This document shows, piece by piece, positions 25,692-34,705 of a stretch of 64,000 nt of DNA (the stretch's first letter is position 1; every line of letters starts with the position of its first letter). Made by a program: the position numbers and the translations under genes. Under the pieces are notes generated by a model. That model did no database searches, had not been told where the DNA came from, and saw only the letters and a program-made list of their open reading frames with translations. Origin of the DNA: Dysgonomonadaceae bacterium zrk40 (GTDB lineage Bacteria; Bacteroidota; Bacteroidia; Bacteroidales; Dysgonomonadaceae); contig CP070276.1 of the NCBI GenBank assembly GCA_016916535.1, forward strand, positions 2,852,001-2,916,000, in the 5' to 3' direction.

Positions 25692-26507
25692 ATGAGAATA
25701 AAACCATTCTATTTTTTGCTAATCATTTTGGTGTTGAGTTCCTGTAACGAGTACAACAAGATACTGAAGAGTACTGACCGGGATTTGAAATACACCTACG
25801 CGAAAAAGTATTTCGAGGAAGGTAAATACAATCGCTCCATTACACTTCTTGAAGAGCTGGTAACCTTTATGAAAGGAACTGCGCAGGCCGAAGAATCGCT
25901 TTATCTGTTGGCTCAAAGCCATTACAATTCAAGAGATTATTATTCAGCCACTCAAGTGTTTACCACCTATTATAATACATATCCCAAGGGAGAATATGCC
26001 GAGGCTGCACTTTTCTACTCTGCATACGGGATGTACCTCGATTCACCAGACCCGCGACTGGATCAGTCAAAGACCTATATGGCAATCGCCGAGTTTCAGA
26101 AATATATTGAACGGTACCCGCAAACCGAACGTGCCGATCAGGCTAAGAACTACCTTTTTGAGTTGCAGGAAAAGCTTGCTTACAAGGAATTATTGGCAGC
26201 ACAGCTTTATCTCAATTTAGGGAACTACATGGGTAATAATTACGAGTCGGCAGTAATTACAGCGAGGGAAGCAATGAAAAGTTATCCCTATTCCAAGTAT
26301 CTGGAAGATTACCAGATGACCATCCTTCGTGCCCGATATGAATATGCACAACGCAGTACGCTGCTTGCACAACCGGAGCGCTTTAGATTGGTGGTGGATG
26401 AATATTTCAATTACACCAACTCATTTCCCGACGCGAAGTACAAGGATGAAGCCGACCGTTATTACCGGGAGGCACAAGAGAAGATTGAACTGTTACCCGC
26501 AGTTTGA
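25692..26507 (+). CDS. bamD: Outer-membrane assembly lipoprotein BamD
   Basis: 271 aa. Signal peptide with lipobox VLSSC (Cys18). Residues 35-250 contain TPR-like helical repeats (YAKKYFEEGKYNRSITLLEE, then AEESLYLLAQSHYNSRDYYS, and TYPKGEYAEAALFYSAYGM), the organisation of BamD/YfiO. It sits on the inner face of the outer membrane as part of the BAM complex that folds barrels. rpoZ follows after 39 bp and a DUF4293 gene after that, an arrangement I recall as usual in Bacteroidales. Confidence 0.92.
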   Translation: MRIKPFYFLLIILVLSSCNEYNKILKSTDRDLKYTYAKKYFEEGKYNRSITLLEELVTFMKGTAQAEESLYLLAQSHYNSRDYYSATQVFTTYYNTYPKGEYAEAALFYSAYGMYLDSPDPRLDQSKTYMAIAEFQKYIERYPQTERADQAKNYLFELQEKLAYKELLAAQLYLNLGNYMGNNYESAVITAREAMKSYPYSKYLEDYQMTILRARYEYAQRSTLLAQPERFRLVVDEYFNYTNSFPDAKYKDEADRYYREAQEKIELLPAV

Positions 26508-26546
26508 TGAGTTTTGAAAAAAGAAAAATTAAGATAATAAACAACA

Positions 26547-26879
26547 ATGGATTACAGAAAAATTGCTGCAAGTACCAACACGGAGAGTCGTGATGTGATG
26601 AAGATGTCGGAACCGGTAGGCAATGTCTATGAAATGGTTCGCATCATCAGCAAAAGAGCAAATCAGCTCTCAATTGAGATGAAACGCGACCTTGATACCA
26701 AGCTTCAGGAATTTGCATCATACAGCGACAACCTGGAAGAGGTGTTTGAAAATCATGAACAGATTGAGATTTCCCGTTTTTATGAAAAGCTTCCCAAACC
26801 GTCATTGATGGCGATTGAAGAGTGGAAAGAGGGACAGATCTTTTATCGTAATCCCGCCAAGGAAAAAGAGCTTTTCTAA
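26547..26879 (+). CDS. rpoZ: RNA polymerase omega-like subunit (Bacteroidetes RpoZ/Rpb6 type)
   Basis: 110 aa. The segment VGNVYEMVRIISKRANQLSI (26-45 region) is the Bacteroidetes form of the omega/Rpb6 core helix, which braces the beta' subunit. The C-terminal half (EISRFYEKLPKPSLMAIEEW) is an extension typical of this phylum. It lies directly between bamD and the DUF4293 gene and is separated from the next start by only 4 bp. Confidence 0.9.
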   Translation: MDYRKIAASTNTESRDVMKMSEPVGNVYEMVRIISKRANQLSIEMKRDLDTKLQEFASYSDNLEEVFENHEQIEISRFYEKLPKPSLMAIEEWKEGQIFYRNPAKEKELF

Positions 26880-26883
26880 GGTT

Positions 26884-27339
26884 ATGTTGCAAAGGATACA
26901 GACGCTTTTCCTGTTATTGGCAGCAGCAGCAATGCTGACTGCTTCGGTGACACCCTTGGCTACCTTTAGCTACAATGGTGATGAGGTGTTGTTTGAAGCA
27001 ATGGGTATCTATCTCAACGGCACATTGTCCGACTCTACCTGGGGTCTTTTTGTGGTTGGTGTTGTCAGTACCCTGCTCGCACTGATGACCATCTTTCTTT
27101 ACAAAAAGAGGATGTTACAGATCAGGCTCTCTATCTTTAATACAGTGGTCATGGTGGGTTTTTACCTCTACTTTGCATTTGTCCTTTATCAGGTTTATCC
27201 TGTAGAGAATCTTCAGTTTCAGCGCGTTGGTCTGGGGCTTATCATGCCGGTCATTGCTGTCATTCTGAACATTCTTGCCATCCGTAAAATTGGTGCCGAC
27301 GAAGCACTGGTGAGATCGCTGAATAGATTAAGGAGATAA
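26884..27339 (+). CDS. DUF4293 integral membrane protein
   Basis: 151 aa from MLQRIQTLFLLLAAA. The in-frame extension back to 26815 overlaps rpoZ and is rejected. Four hydrophobic helices (about 5-25, 48-68, 80-102, 112-132) fit the Bacteroidetes family DUF4293, whose members commonly begin MIQRIQT. Function unknown; inner membrane. It is probably the last gene of the bamD-rpoZ transcript, followed by an intrinsic terminator. Confidence 0.85.
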   Translation: MLQRIQTLFLLLAAAAMLTASVTPLATFSYNGDEVLFEAMGIYLNGTLSDSTWGLFVVGVVSTLLALMTIFLYKKRMLQIRLSIFNTVVMVGFYLYFAFVLYQVYPVENLQFQRVGLGLIMPVIAVILNILAIRKIGADEALVRSLNRLRR

Positions 27340-27361
27340 GAGATTGATTTATTGAACTGAG

Positions 27362-27396
27362 GCGATATTCCGGATTGATGGGATATCGCTTTTTTT
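27362..27396 (+). terminator. Terminator of the bamD-rpoZ-DUF4293 transcript
   Basis: Stem GCGATATTCC / GGGATATCGC (10 bp with one G-T pair), 8-nt loop, then seven T. Confidence 0.85.
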
Positions 27397-27440
27397 GTTG
27401 TCAATGTTGTTGTGACGATTGTTAGTCTTTCAGTGTGATT

Positions 27441-28664
27441 ATGAGTAATTCAACCCTTTCAACTAAAAAAACATTGTTTGACAGACAAGTGGTTCTATTT
27501 CTGATCAGTCAGAATGTGTCGCTGTTTGGCTCTGCAGTGGTTGGCTATGCCATAATCTGGTACATTACCCTCGAAACATCCTCCGGGGTATGGCTGATGC
27601 TCACCACCATCTGTTCCATGCTGCCGCAGGTGTTTGTTTCTCTATGGGGCGGGGTGTGGGCCGATCGTTACGACCGCAAGATGTTGATTATGCTCTCAGA
27701 CGCTTTTATCGCTGTTTCTACGCTTGGTCTGGCAATTGCTTTCTGGTTGGGGTTCACCCGCCTTGAACTATTGCTGGTAGTATCGGTTGTGCGATCTGTT
27801 GGTGCAGGGATACAGATGCCGGCTGTGAATGCGATCTATCCGCAGCTGGTACCACAAGAGAATCTCATCCGTGTACAGGGCATCAATCAGTCGCTCAGTT
27901 CCGTGTTGATGCTGTTGGCTCCGGCCGTGGGAGGGGTGGTGTTGGGAACGATGGATCTTGCCTGGGCTTTTATGATAGATGTGGTGACCGCATCGGCAGC
28001 AATCCTCATTCTTCGTTTAATTGTGGTGAGCAGGATTGAGAGGAGTGAAGAATCTGTATCGCTGTTGGATGAGCTGAAAAAGGGTGTACGATATGCATTC
28101 GGAAACCCTCTTCTAAAAGGTATTATTATCTGTTACGGGTTCTCTTTCTTCCTGATCACCCCCGCAGCCGTTCTCACCCCTTTGATGATAGAGCGAAGTT
28201 TCGGAGGTGAGGTATGGCGCTTGACAGCCAATGAGATTGTCTGGACCGTTGGCTCTTTTGTAGGGGGGATAGCTGTATCGCTCTACGGCAATATCAAAAA
28301 TAAGATATTGACCATTGCTATCTGTCTGGTTGCCTTCGGTATCTCTTTCGCCCTGCTGGGACTCGCAGGAAATTTCGTGATCTATCTGTTGGTGATGGGA
28401 GTCTCCGGATTCTTCATGCCGATCATCGCCACTGCCGAGACGGTATTCATCCAGGAGATTACGGCACCACAGATGATGGGCAGGGTCTTTTCAATCATTC
28501 AGATCATCACCTCGGCAGCAATGCCCTTGGCCATCCTGCTCTTTGGCCCACTGGCCGATGTGGTCTCAGTGGAGACATTGCTTATCATCTCAGGCTTCCT
28601 GCTGGCAATCGTGGGGCTTGTTTATCAGCTCACCAGCAGGGGTTCAAAACGACCACTCCTCTGA
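27441..28664 (+). CDS. MFS transporter (MFS_3, enterobactin-exporter-like)
   Basis: 407 aa from ATG 27441 (a GTG at 27435 is less likely). About 12 transmembrane segments. The A-motif-like loop GGVWADRYDRKMLIMLSD between helices 2 and 3 identifies the major facilitator superfamily, and LIRVQGINQSLSSVLMLLAP is typical of the MFS_3/EntS-like branch of drug or siderophore exporters. Substrate unknown. The last 21 bp overlap the 3' end of the convergent M48 protease gene. Confidence 0.88.
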   Translation: MSNSTLSTKKTLFDRQVVLFLISQNVSLFGSAVVGYAIIWYITLETSSGVWLMLTTICSMLPQVFVSLWGGVWADRYDRKMLIMLSDAFIAVSTLGLAIAFWLGFTRLELLLVVSVVRSVGAGIQMPAVNAIYPQLVPQENLIRVQGINQSLSSVLMLLAPAVGGVVLGTMDLAWAFMIDVVTASAAILILRLIVVSRIERSEESVSLLDELKKGVRYAFGNPLLKGIIICYGFSFFLITPAAVLTPLMIERSFGGEVWRLTANEIVWTVGSFVGGIAVSLYGNIKNKILTIAICLVAFGISFALLGLAGNFVIYLLVMGVSGFFMPIIATAETVFIQEITAPQMMGRVFSIIQIITSAAMPLAILLFGPLADVVSVETLLIISGFLLAIVGLVYQLTSRGSKRPLL

Positions 28665-29561
28665 GGTCCTGGCTTTTTCTACTTCATCATTTGCCGGTAC
28701 TTTGGTTTTGGTCTGGATAGGCTTTGTAGTGGTGTTTTGTACTCCGGATCCCTTGTAATAGGTGAGCAGCTGGGGCATGATTTCCTGGATGCGGGCGATA
28801 CGTTTGCTGTCGGTAGGGTGGGTGCTTAGAAATTCAGGCACCTCTGCTCCCCCGCTTTGCGCCATTCTGGTCCAGAATGGGATAGCCACCTGTGGATTGT
28901 AACCAGCCATCGCCATGATGATCAACCCGATTTCGTCGGCTTCATATTCCTGCTTGCGGGCATAAGGCATCATCACTCCATACTGTGCACCCAGACCAAA
29001 GACGGTGCTGCCCAGTTGCTGCATCGCTTGTGAGTTGCCCAGCAGGCCTCCAGCAATGGCACCTCCATATTGCAGAGCAACCTGCTGGCTGATTCGTTCA
29101 TTGGAGTGACGGGCGATGACGTGTGCGATCTCATGACCGATTACCACGGCAAGTGCTTCCTCTGTCTGTGTTACAGGTAGTAATCCGGTGTAAATGACCA
29201 CCTTGCCGCCAGGCATTGCAAAGGCATTCACGCTGTTATCCTTCACCAGATTGAACTCCCATGCATAGTTCTCAAGCTCTGATTGAAAGCCGTTGTTGGT
29301 GTAAAAAGTTTCTACCGCTTTGGCAATACGGCTGCCAATGCGACTGACCATCTGTGCATCGGTTGTACCCTTCTCCAGTGGTGCGGATTGCATAAACTCC
29401 TGATACTGTTGAAGGCTGAGTGCGATTACTTCGTCGTTAGATACTAGTTGCAATTGACGTCTACCGGTAAAGGGAACACTTCCGCAGGATGACAACAATA
29501 TTGTCGTCATCAGTAGAAAGAATGAAAATCGCGTTGTTGTAAGTGAATTACTTTGTTTCAT
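28644..29561 (-). CDS. M48-family zinc metalloprotease lipoprotein
   Basis: 305 aa from MKQSNSLTTTRFSFF; in-frame sequence up to 29735 looks non-coding. Lipoprotein signal with LLSSC (Cys near 25). The metal site is complete: VVIGHEIAHVIARHS (HExxH) and EYEADEIGL supplying the third ligand. It resembles the periplasmic BepA/LoiP class, which degrades or folds outer-membrane proteins. The C-terminal tail is encoded in the 21-bp overlap with the convergent MFS gene. Confidence 0.92.
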   Translation of the reverse strand: MKQSNSLTTTRFSFFLLMTTILLSSCGSVPFTGRRQLQLVSNDEVIALSLQQYQEFMQSAPLEKGTTDAQMVSRIGSRIAKAVETFYTNNGFQSELENYAWEFNLVKDNSVNAFAMPGGKVVIYTGLLPVTQTEEALAVVIGHEIAHVIARHSNERISQQVALQYGGAIAGGLLGNSQAMQQLGSTVFGLGAQYGVMMPYARKQEYEADEIGLIIMAMAGYNPQVAIPFWTRMAQSGGAEVPEFLSTHPTDSKRIARIQEIMPQLLTYYKGSGVQNTTTKPIQTKTKVPANDEVEKARTSEEWSF

Positions 29562-29623
29562 TATTATAATTGTTAGGGTATTGGGAACCGTTGTTTGACT
29601 TTTCATTTTAATCTGTATCCAGA

Positions 29624-29631
29624 CAAATTTA
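29624..29631 (-). promoter_or_regulatory. Putative -7 box of the M48 protease gene
   Basis: TAAATTTG on the minus strand, 62 bp before the ATG. No -33 partner at the usual distance. Confidence 0.4.
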
Positions 29632-29718
29632 CCATTAATAACAATGGTCTGGATTAAATCTCTACAACAATTAAACAGTTTTCCACAAAAGTAGTTTATC
29701 TGCTCTCCATTTTTTGCT

Positions 29719-29749
29719 TTTGATTTTATACTCAATTTTCTTATCTTTG
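29719..29749 (+). promoter_or_regulatory. Consensus promoter of the parC-like gene
   Basis: TTTG (29719-29722), 19 bp, TATCTTTG (29742-29749): a full match to the Bacteroidetes consensus. The start would be near 29756, giving a leader of about 85 nt. Confidence 0.75.
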
Positions 29750-29839
29750 GACAATTTTTAGTATTCTTTTCACCATCAAATAAGCGTTAGATCCTCCACC
29801 TCATTGTGCCGGGGCTCTTATTTCTCATATATATAGAAT

Positions 29840-32533
29840 ATGTCTCCTAAAGAAACGAAAGACGACGACATCAAAGACAAACAAGAAGCCATAGAGGCGG
29901 CTGATTCCGATTTCACAGGTAAGAGCATGACAAGTGCCAAAATACCGGTGCGACTGGGTGAAGACAGTACGTTGAACCTCTCCAAGATGTACCAGAACTG
30001 GTTTTTGGACTATGCGTCTTATGTCATCCTGGAGCGTGCCGTGCCACACATCTCAGATGGACTCAAGCCGGTGCAGCGACGCATCCTCCATGCCATGAAA
30101 CGGATGGATGACGGACGCTACAACAAGGTAGCAAACATCATTGGAACTACCATGCAGTATCACCCCCACGGTGATGCTTCCATCGGTGATGCTTTGGTAC
30201 AGTTGGGACAGAAGGATCTGCTCATCGACGCACAGGGTAACTGGGGGAACATACTCACCGGTGACGGAGCTGCTGCCCCCCGATACATCGAAGCACGTCT
30301 CACTAAGTTTGCCCTCGAGGTGCTCTTCAATAACAAGACCACCGAGTGGAAGCCTTCTTACGATGGCAGGAACAAGGAACCGGTAACCCTGCCGGCCAAA
30401 TTCCCCCTTCTGCTGGCGCAGGGGGCGGAAGGAATTGCTGTGGGCCTCTCATCCAAGATATTACCTCACAACTTCAACGAGCTGTGCGATGCTGCCATCG
30501 CTTTCCTAGAAGAGAGGACGTTCAAGCTCTATCCCGACTTCCAGACAGGTGGATATATCGATGTTGAGAAGTATAATGACGGTGAGCGTGGCGGATCGGT
30601 GAAAGTGAGGGCAACCATCCAGAAGCTTGATAGCAAGACACTGGTCATTAAAGATATCCCTTACGGCAGAACCACTGCCAGTGTGGTTGACTCCATCCTC
30701 AAAGCAAATGAAAAAGGGAAGATCAAGATCAAAAAGGTGGATGATATTACTGCGCAGAACGTGGAGATACATGTGCAGCTGGCAGCCGGAGTCTCATCCG
30801 ACAAGACCATCGATGCACTTTACGCATTCACCGACTGTGAGATCAGTATCTCTCCCAACTGTTGTGTAATTGACGAGGACAAGCCCCACTTTCTGACGGT
30901 GAGTGACGTGTTGCGGGTATCTGTCGACAACACCCGTCACAGCCTCCGCAGGGAGCTTGAGATTGAAAAAAGCGAGAAGCAGGAAGCGTTGCTTTTTGCC
31001 TCTCTTGAAAAGATATTCATCGAGGAGCGGATCTACAAAGATCGTGAGTTTGAAAACGCGGCCAACATGGAAAAAGCGGTCACTCACATCGACAAACGGC
31101 TTGAACCCTTTAAACCCTCCTTCATCCGTGAGATCAACCGTGACGATATCCTGCGATTGATGGAGATCAAGATGGCGCGCATCCTGAAGTTTAACTCTGA
31201 CAAGTCGAACGAAAACATTGCACGCCTTGCTGACGAGATTGGCGAAATCGATCACAACCTGAACAATCTCACCGACTACACAATAGCCTGGTACCTGATG
31301 TTGAAAGAGCGTTACGGGAAAAACTATCCCCGTCGCACCGAGATACGCAGCTTCGAGAACATAGAGGCGGTGAAAGTGGCTGAAGCCAACGAAAAGCTTT
31401 ATGTCAACCGTGAAGAGGGATTCATCGGTACCGGCATGAAGAAGGATGAGTTCGTATGCAACTGTTCCGACATCGACGATATCATCATCTTCTTCAAGGA
31501 TGGTAAATATAAGGTGGTGAAAGTTAGCGAGAAGATGTTCGTAGGCAAGAACATACTCTACGCCAATGTTTTCAAGAAGAACGACAAACGTACCATTTAC
31601 AACGTGGTCTACCGCGACGGCAAGTCCTCACCCCACTATATCAAGCGGTTCCCCGTGACAGGCGTCACCCGTGACAAGGAGTATGACCTGACCAAGGGAA
31701 CAGCCGGATCGCGCATCGCCTACTTTAGTTCCAATCCCAACGGGGAGGCTGAGACCATCAAGGTGATTCTCAAACCAAAGCCGCGACTGCGCATCCTTCA
31801 ATTTGAGAAAGATTTCAGTGAGGTTGACATCAAAGGTCGAAACGCAATGGGTAACATCCTCACCAAAGCGGAGATACACCGCATTCAGCTCAAACAGAAA
31901 GGTATTTCCACGTTGGGTGGGCGAAAAGTATGGTTCGATCCCGATGTCTATCGCCTCAACTACGAGGGGGGCGGCAATTACCTTGGTGAGTTCCAGGGTG
32001 ATGACAAAATTCTTGTGGTGACGGAACGGGGTGAATTTCATATCTGCAATTTCGACCTCACCAATCATTTTCCCACAAACATACGACACATTGAGAAGTA
32101 CGAAGCCAACAAGGTCTGGTCGGCTGCCCTGTTCGATGCAGATCAGGGATTTGCCTACCTGAAAAGGTTCACTTTCGAGGCCTCTGAGAAACCACTCAAC
32201 TTCATGAGTGACAACCCTGCCTCGCGATTATTTTTACTGACAGATGTGGTATTTCCGAGAGTAAAGGTTATCTTTGGCGGAAACGATGATTACCGGGAGC
32301 CACTAGAAATAGAGGTGGAAGAGTTCATCGGTGTGAAGAGCTACAAGGCTAAGGGCAAGCGTCTCTCCAACTACGTGGTGAAGAAGGTGGAGGAGCTGGA
32401 ACCAACTCGTTTTCCGGAACCTGAGCCTCAGGAGACGATGAAGATTGAGATCGAGGATGAGAATGGTGACACACTTCTCTCTGACGCAGACCTGCGGGAC
32501 GAGATCACCGGACAGATGAAACTGTTCGATTGA
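29840..32533 (+). CDS. parC: DNA topoisomerase IV subunit A (GyrA/ParC family)
   Basis: 897 aa. The type-II topoisomerase A fold: ISDGLKPVQRRILHAM (71-86), TTMQYHPHGDASIGDALV (103-120), and the catalytic tyrosine in AAPRYIEARL (Tyr149). The C-terminal half (from about 520) has degenerate beta-pinwheel repeats, and the last 50 residues are acidic. The sequence around HPHGDASIGDAL is the form seen in Bacteroidetes ParC-like proteins rather than GyrA. It decatenates chromosomes with ParE, whose gene is not in the window. It has its own consensus promoter. Confidence 0.9.
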   Translation: MSPKETKDDDIKDKQEAIEAADSDFTGKSMTSAKIPVRLGEDSTLNLSKMYQNWFLDYASYVILERAVPHISDGLKPVQRRILHAMKRMDDGRYNKVANIIGTTMQYHPHGDASIGDALVQLGQKDLLIDAQGNWGNILTGDGAAAPRYIEARLTKFALEVLFNNKTTEWKPSYDGRNKEPVTLPAKFPLLLAQGAEGIAVGLSSKILPHNFNELCDAAIAFLEERTFKLYPDFQTGGYIDVEKYNDGERGGSVKVRATIQKLDSKTLVIKDIPYGRTTASVVDSILKANEKGKIKIKKVDDITAQNVEIHVQLAAGVSSDKTIDALYAFTDCEISISPNCCVIDEDKPHFLTVSDVLRVSVDNTRHSLRRELEIEKSEKQEALLFASLEKIFIEERIYKDREFENAANMEKAVTHIDKRLEPFKPSFIREINRDDILRLMEIKMARILKFNSDKSNENIARLADEIGEIDHNLNNLTDYTIAWYLMLKERYGKNYPRRTEIRSFENIEAVKVAEANEKLYVNREEGFIGTGMKKDEFVCNCSDIDDIIIFFKDGKYKVVKVSEKMFVGKNILYANVFKKNDKRTIYNVVYRDGKSSPHYIKRFPVTGVTRDKEYDLTKGTAGSRIAYFSSNPNGEAETIKVILKPKPRLRILQFEKDFSEVDIKGRNAMGNILTKAEIHRIQLKQKGISTLGGRKVWFDPDVYRLNYEGGGNYLGEFQGDDKILVVTERGEFHICNFDLTNHFPTNIRHIEKYEANKVWSAALFDADQGFAYLKRFTFEASEKPLNFMSDNPASRLFLLTDVVFPRVKVIFGGNDDYREPLEIEVEEFIGVKSYKAKGKRLSNYVVKKVEELEPTRFPEPEPQETMKIEIEDENGDTLLSDADLRDEITGQMKLFD

Positions 32534-32587
32534 TCCAGATCTCCTTTCACCGGTAATGCACCCGCTATGGGTCACAAGAGAAAAACG

Positions 32588-33430
32588 ATGAGAAAAACAA
32601 CGATACTGGCATTGTTATGGATCTCCCTCTGCTGCACCATCAAGGGACAGCAGGCGGAGGCTCTGCCTGAACCTACCGTGAACCATTCTACAATGATTGG
32701 TATCGGCAAAGCATGTCTTTCTGACAGTTATCTCTCTCCACTCACCTACGATGGTGTGAGCGTAACACTGTTGCACGACAGGATCAAAGCTTCTAATTAT
32801 TTCGGGGGTGAACTTCTGCTGCAACAACAATTTCAGATACAGACAGCTATCACCAAGAATCCAACTGCTTCCGCTTCTGAATATTACGGAGATATCAGGT
32901 ATCATCTCAACGGCTATTATCCTTTGTTCAAAGCTGATCGTTTCACCCTTCTGGGTGGCGGCGGAGGCGCGTTGACGCTGGGAGGTATTTACAATGTACG
33001 GAACTCAAACAACCCCGGCTCACTCAAGACATCCTTCAACTTGCAGCTCTCAACGATGGCCCTCTACCAATGGAAGGAGATCACTTTACGCTGGCAGCTT
33101 ACCTCTCCCTTTGCAGGGATGTTTTTCTCACCCGAATATGGACACTCCTATTATGAGATTTTTACACTCGGTAACAACAAAGGAACAGTTCATTTCGGCT
33201 CTTTCCATAACCAACTGGCACTGAGGAACTATTTTACAATCGACATTCCCATTCGTAACTTCACTCTTAGAACAGGCTATCTGGGTGATTACCTGCGCAC
33301 CGATGTGAATCAACTCGACACCCGGATCATCTCTCATCAATTTGTAATAGGACTTGCCTTCGAGTCGATTCATTTTGGTGGCAGACAGGTACAAAACAAT
33401 CCAACCATCGTAAGCAGTTATTACCAATGA
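32588..33430 (+). CDS. DUF3316 family secreted protein
   Basis: 280 aa from MRKTTILALLWISL; the ATG at 32567 would prepend seven residues. Signal peptide cleaved near IKGQ. The pattern GIGKACLSDSYLSPLTYDG, then YYGDIRYHLNGYY, FTLLGGGGGALTLGGIYN, SPEYGHSYYEIFTLGN and a strand-rich C-terminus fits the Bacteroidetes family DUF3316, probably a small outer-membrane barrel. Function unknown. It follows the topoisomerase gene by 54 bp and is likely read from the same transcript. Confidence 0.8.
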   Translation: MRKTTILALLWISLCCTIKGQQAEALPEPTVNHSTMIGIGKACLSDSYLSPLTYDGVSVTLLHDRIKASNYFGGELLLQQQFQIQTAITKNPTASASEYYGDIRYHLNGYYPLFKADRFTLLGGGGGALTLGGIYNVRNSNNPGSLKTSFNLQLSTMALYQWKEITLRWQLTSPFAGMFFSPEYGHSYYEIFTLGNNKGTVHFGSFHNQLALRNYFTIDIPIRNFTLRTGYLGDYLRTDVNQLDTRIISHQFVIGLAFESIHFGGRQVQNNPTIVSSYYQ

Positions 33431-33464
33431 GGAATGGCGTGAATCTATAAAATGAAGAATTGTG

Positions 33465-34637
33465 ATGCACTATAATTTTGATGAAATTATTAATAGACAG
33501 GGTACCGACTGCGTCAAGTTGGAAAAGATGAAGGCGATCTTCGGTAGGGAAGACCTGATGCCACTTTGGGTGGCTGACATGGATTTCAAGTCGCCTCCGG
33601 CAATCACCGATGCTCTCAGTGAAAGGGTAAACCATAAAATCTTTGGTTACACCGTGGCTTCCGAGGGATATTTCCAAGCCATCACAGGATGGCTCGCCGA
33701 TCGGCATGGCTGGCAGGTTGAAAAAGAAGATATCTGCTTTGTGCCAGGTGTGGTAAAGGGATTCGCCTTTGCCATCGATCAGTTCACTGAAAAAGATGAC
33801 AAAGTGATTATCCAGCCTCCTGTTTACCACCCCTTCCGGATGGTAACCACCTCACTAGGACGTGAGGTCGTGAACAACCCGTTGTTGTTGGAGGATGGGA
33901 TGTACAGGATGGACCTGAAGGGGCTCAAATCCATTCTTGCCCACCAAAAATGCAAGATGCTGATTCTTTGCAATCCCCACAATCCGGGTGGCAGGGTGTG
34001 GTCACCCGATGAATTGAGGGAACTGGCTGAGATCTGTTACGACAACGATGTTTTTGTCGTTTCCGATGAGATCCATGCCGACCTGGCGCTGCCAGGGTAC
34101 CGTCATACCCCTTTTGCTACGGTGTCTCAGAAGGCTGCTGCTAATTCACTTACGCTGATGGCTCCCAGTAAGACATTCAACATTGCAGGCATCGTAAGCT
34201 CCTTTGCGGTGATTCCGGATAAGCAGATTCGGAAGCATTATTTTTCCTACCTCGAGCCTCGTGAACTCAACCAGGGTACTCTCTTTGCCTATACAGCTAC
34301 CACGGCAGCGTATGAGCAGTGTGGTGACTGGTTGGACGAGATGCTTGCATATGTGCAGGGCAACATTGATTTTGTGGAAGAATATCTGAATGAGCATATC
34401 CCGCAGATCCATGCCATGCGCCCGGAAGCCTCCTTCCTGGTCTGGCTCGACTGCCGCGGGCTGGGTCTCACTCGCGGAGAGCTTGTGAAACTATTCGTGG
34501 AAAGGGCTGGGCTTGCTTTGAATGAAGGATCGATGTTTGGGCCCGGTGGCGAAGGCTTTATGCGGCTCAATGTGGGAACATCTCGCTCCGTACTGAAAAA
34601 AGCTCTTAATAAACTGAAAAAAGCGATTGATGGATAA
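33465..34637 (+). CDS. MalY/PatB-type PLP-dependent C-S lyase / aminotransferase
   Basis: 390 aa from ATG 33465. Fold-type I PLP enzyme: PLWVADMDFKSP (33-44) is the MalY/PatB signature, CNPHNPGG (Asn170) and SDEIHADL (Asp201) contact the cofactor, and MAPSKTFNIAG carries the Schiff-base Lys236. The family cleaves cystathionine or cysteine conjugates, giving pyruvate, ammonia and a thiol; some act as regulators. Length is normal. It starts 34 bp after the DUF3316 gene. Confidence 0.9.
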   Translation: MHYNFDEIINRQGTDCVKLEKMKAIFGREDLMPLWVADMDFKSPPAITDALSERVNHKIFGYTVASEGYFQAITGWLADRHGWQVEKEDICFVPGVVKGFAFAIDQFTEKDDKVIIQPPVYHPFRMVTTSLGREVVNNPLLLEDGMYRMDLKGLKSILAHQKCKMLILCNPHNPGGRVWSPDELRELAEICYDNDVFVVSDEIHADLALPGYRHTPFATVSQKAAANSLTLMAPSKTFNIAGIVSSFAVIPDKQIRKHYFSYLEPRELNQGTLFAYTATTAAYEQCGDWLDEMLAYVQGNIDFVEEYLNEHIPQIHAMRPEASFLVWLDCRGLGLTRGELVKLFVERAGLALNEGSMFGPGGEGFMRLNVGTSRSVLKKALNKLKKAIDG

Positions 34638-34705
34638 ACATCAGTTGCAGCCGATTGTTACAACGTTTGCAAACAACATACAACTTTTAAAATATTTATT
34701 AAACG

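Noticed and set aside
29621-29654. CCAGAC ... GTCTGG inverted repeat upstream of the M48 gene
   Set aside because: Asymmetric loops and AT-rich context; likely chance.
30140-30200. Ala instead of Ser at the quinolone-resistance position of the ParC-like protein (HGDASIGDAL)
   Set aside because: As I recall this is the normal Bacteroidetes sequence for this subunit, so it is not evidence of acquired resistance.
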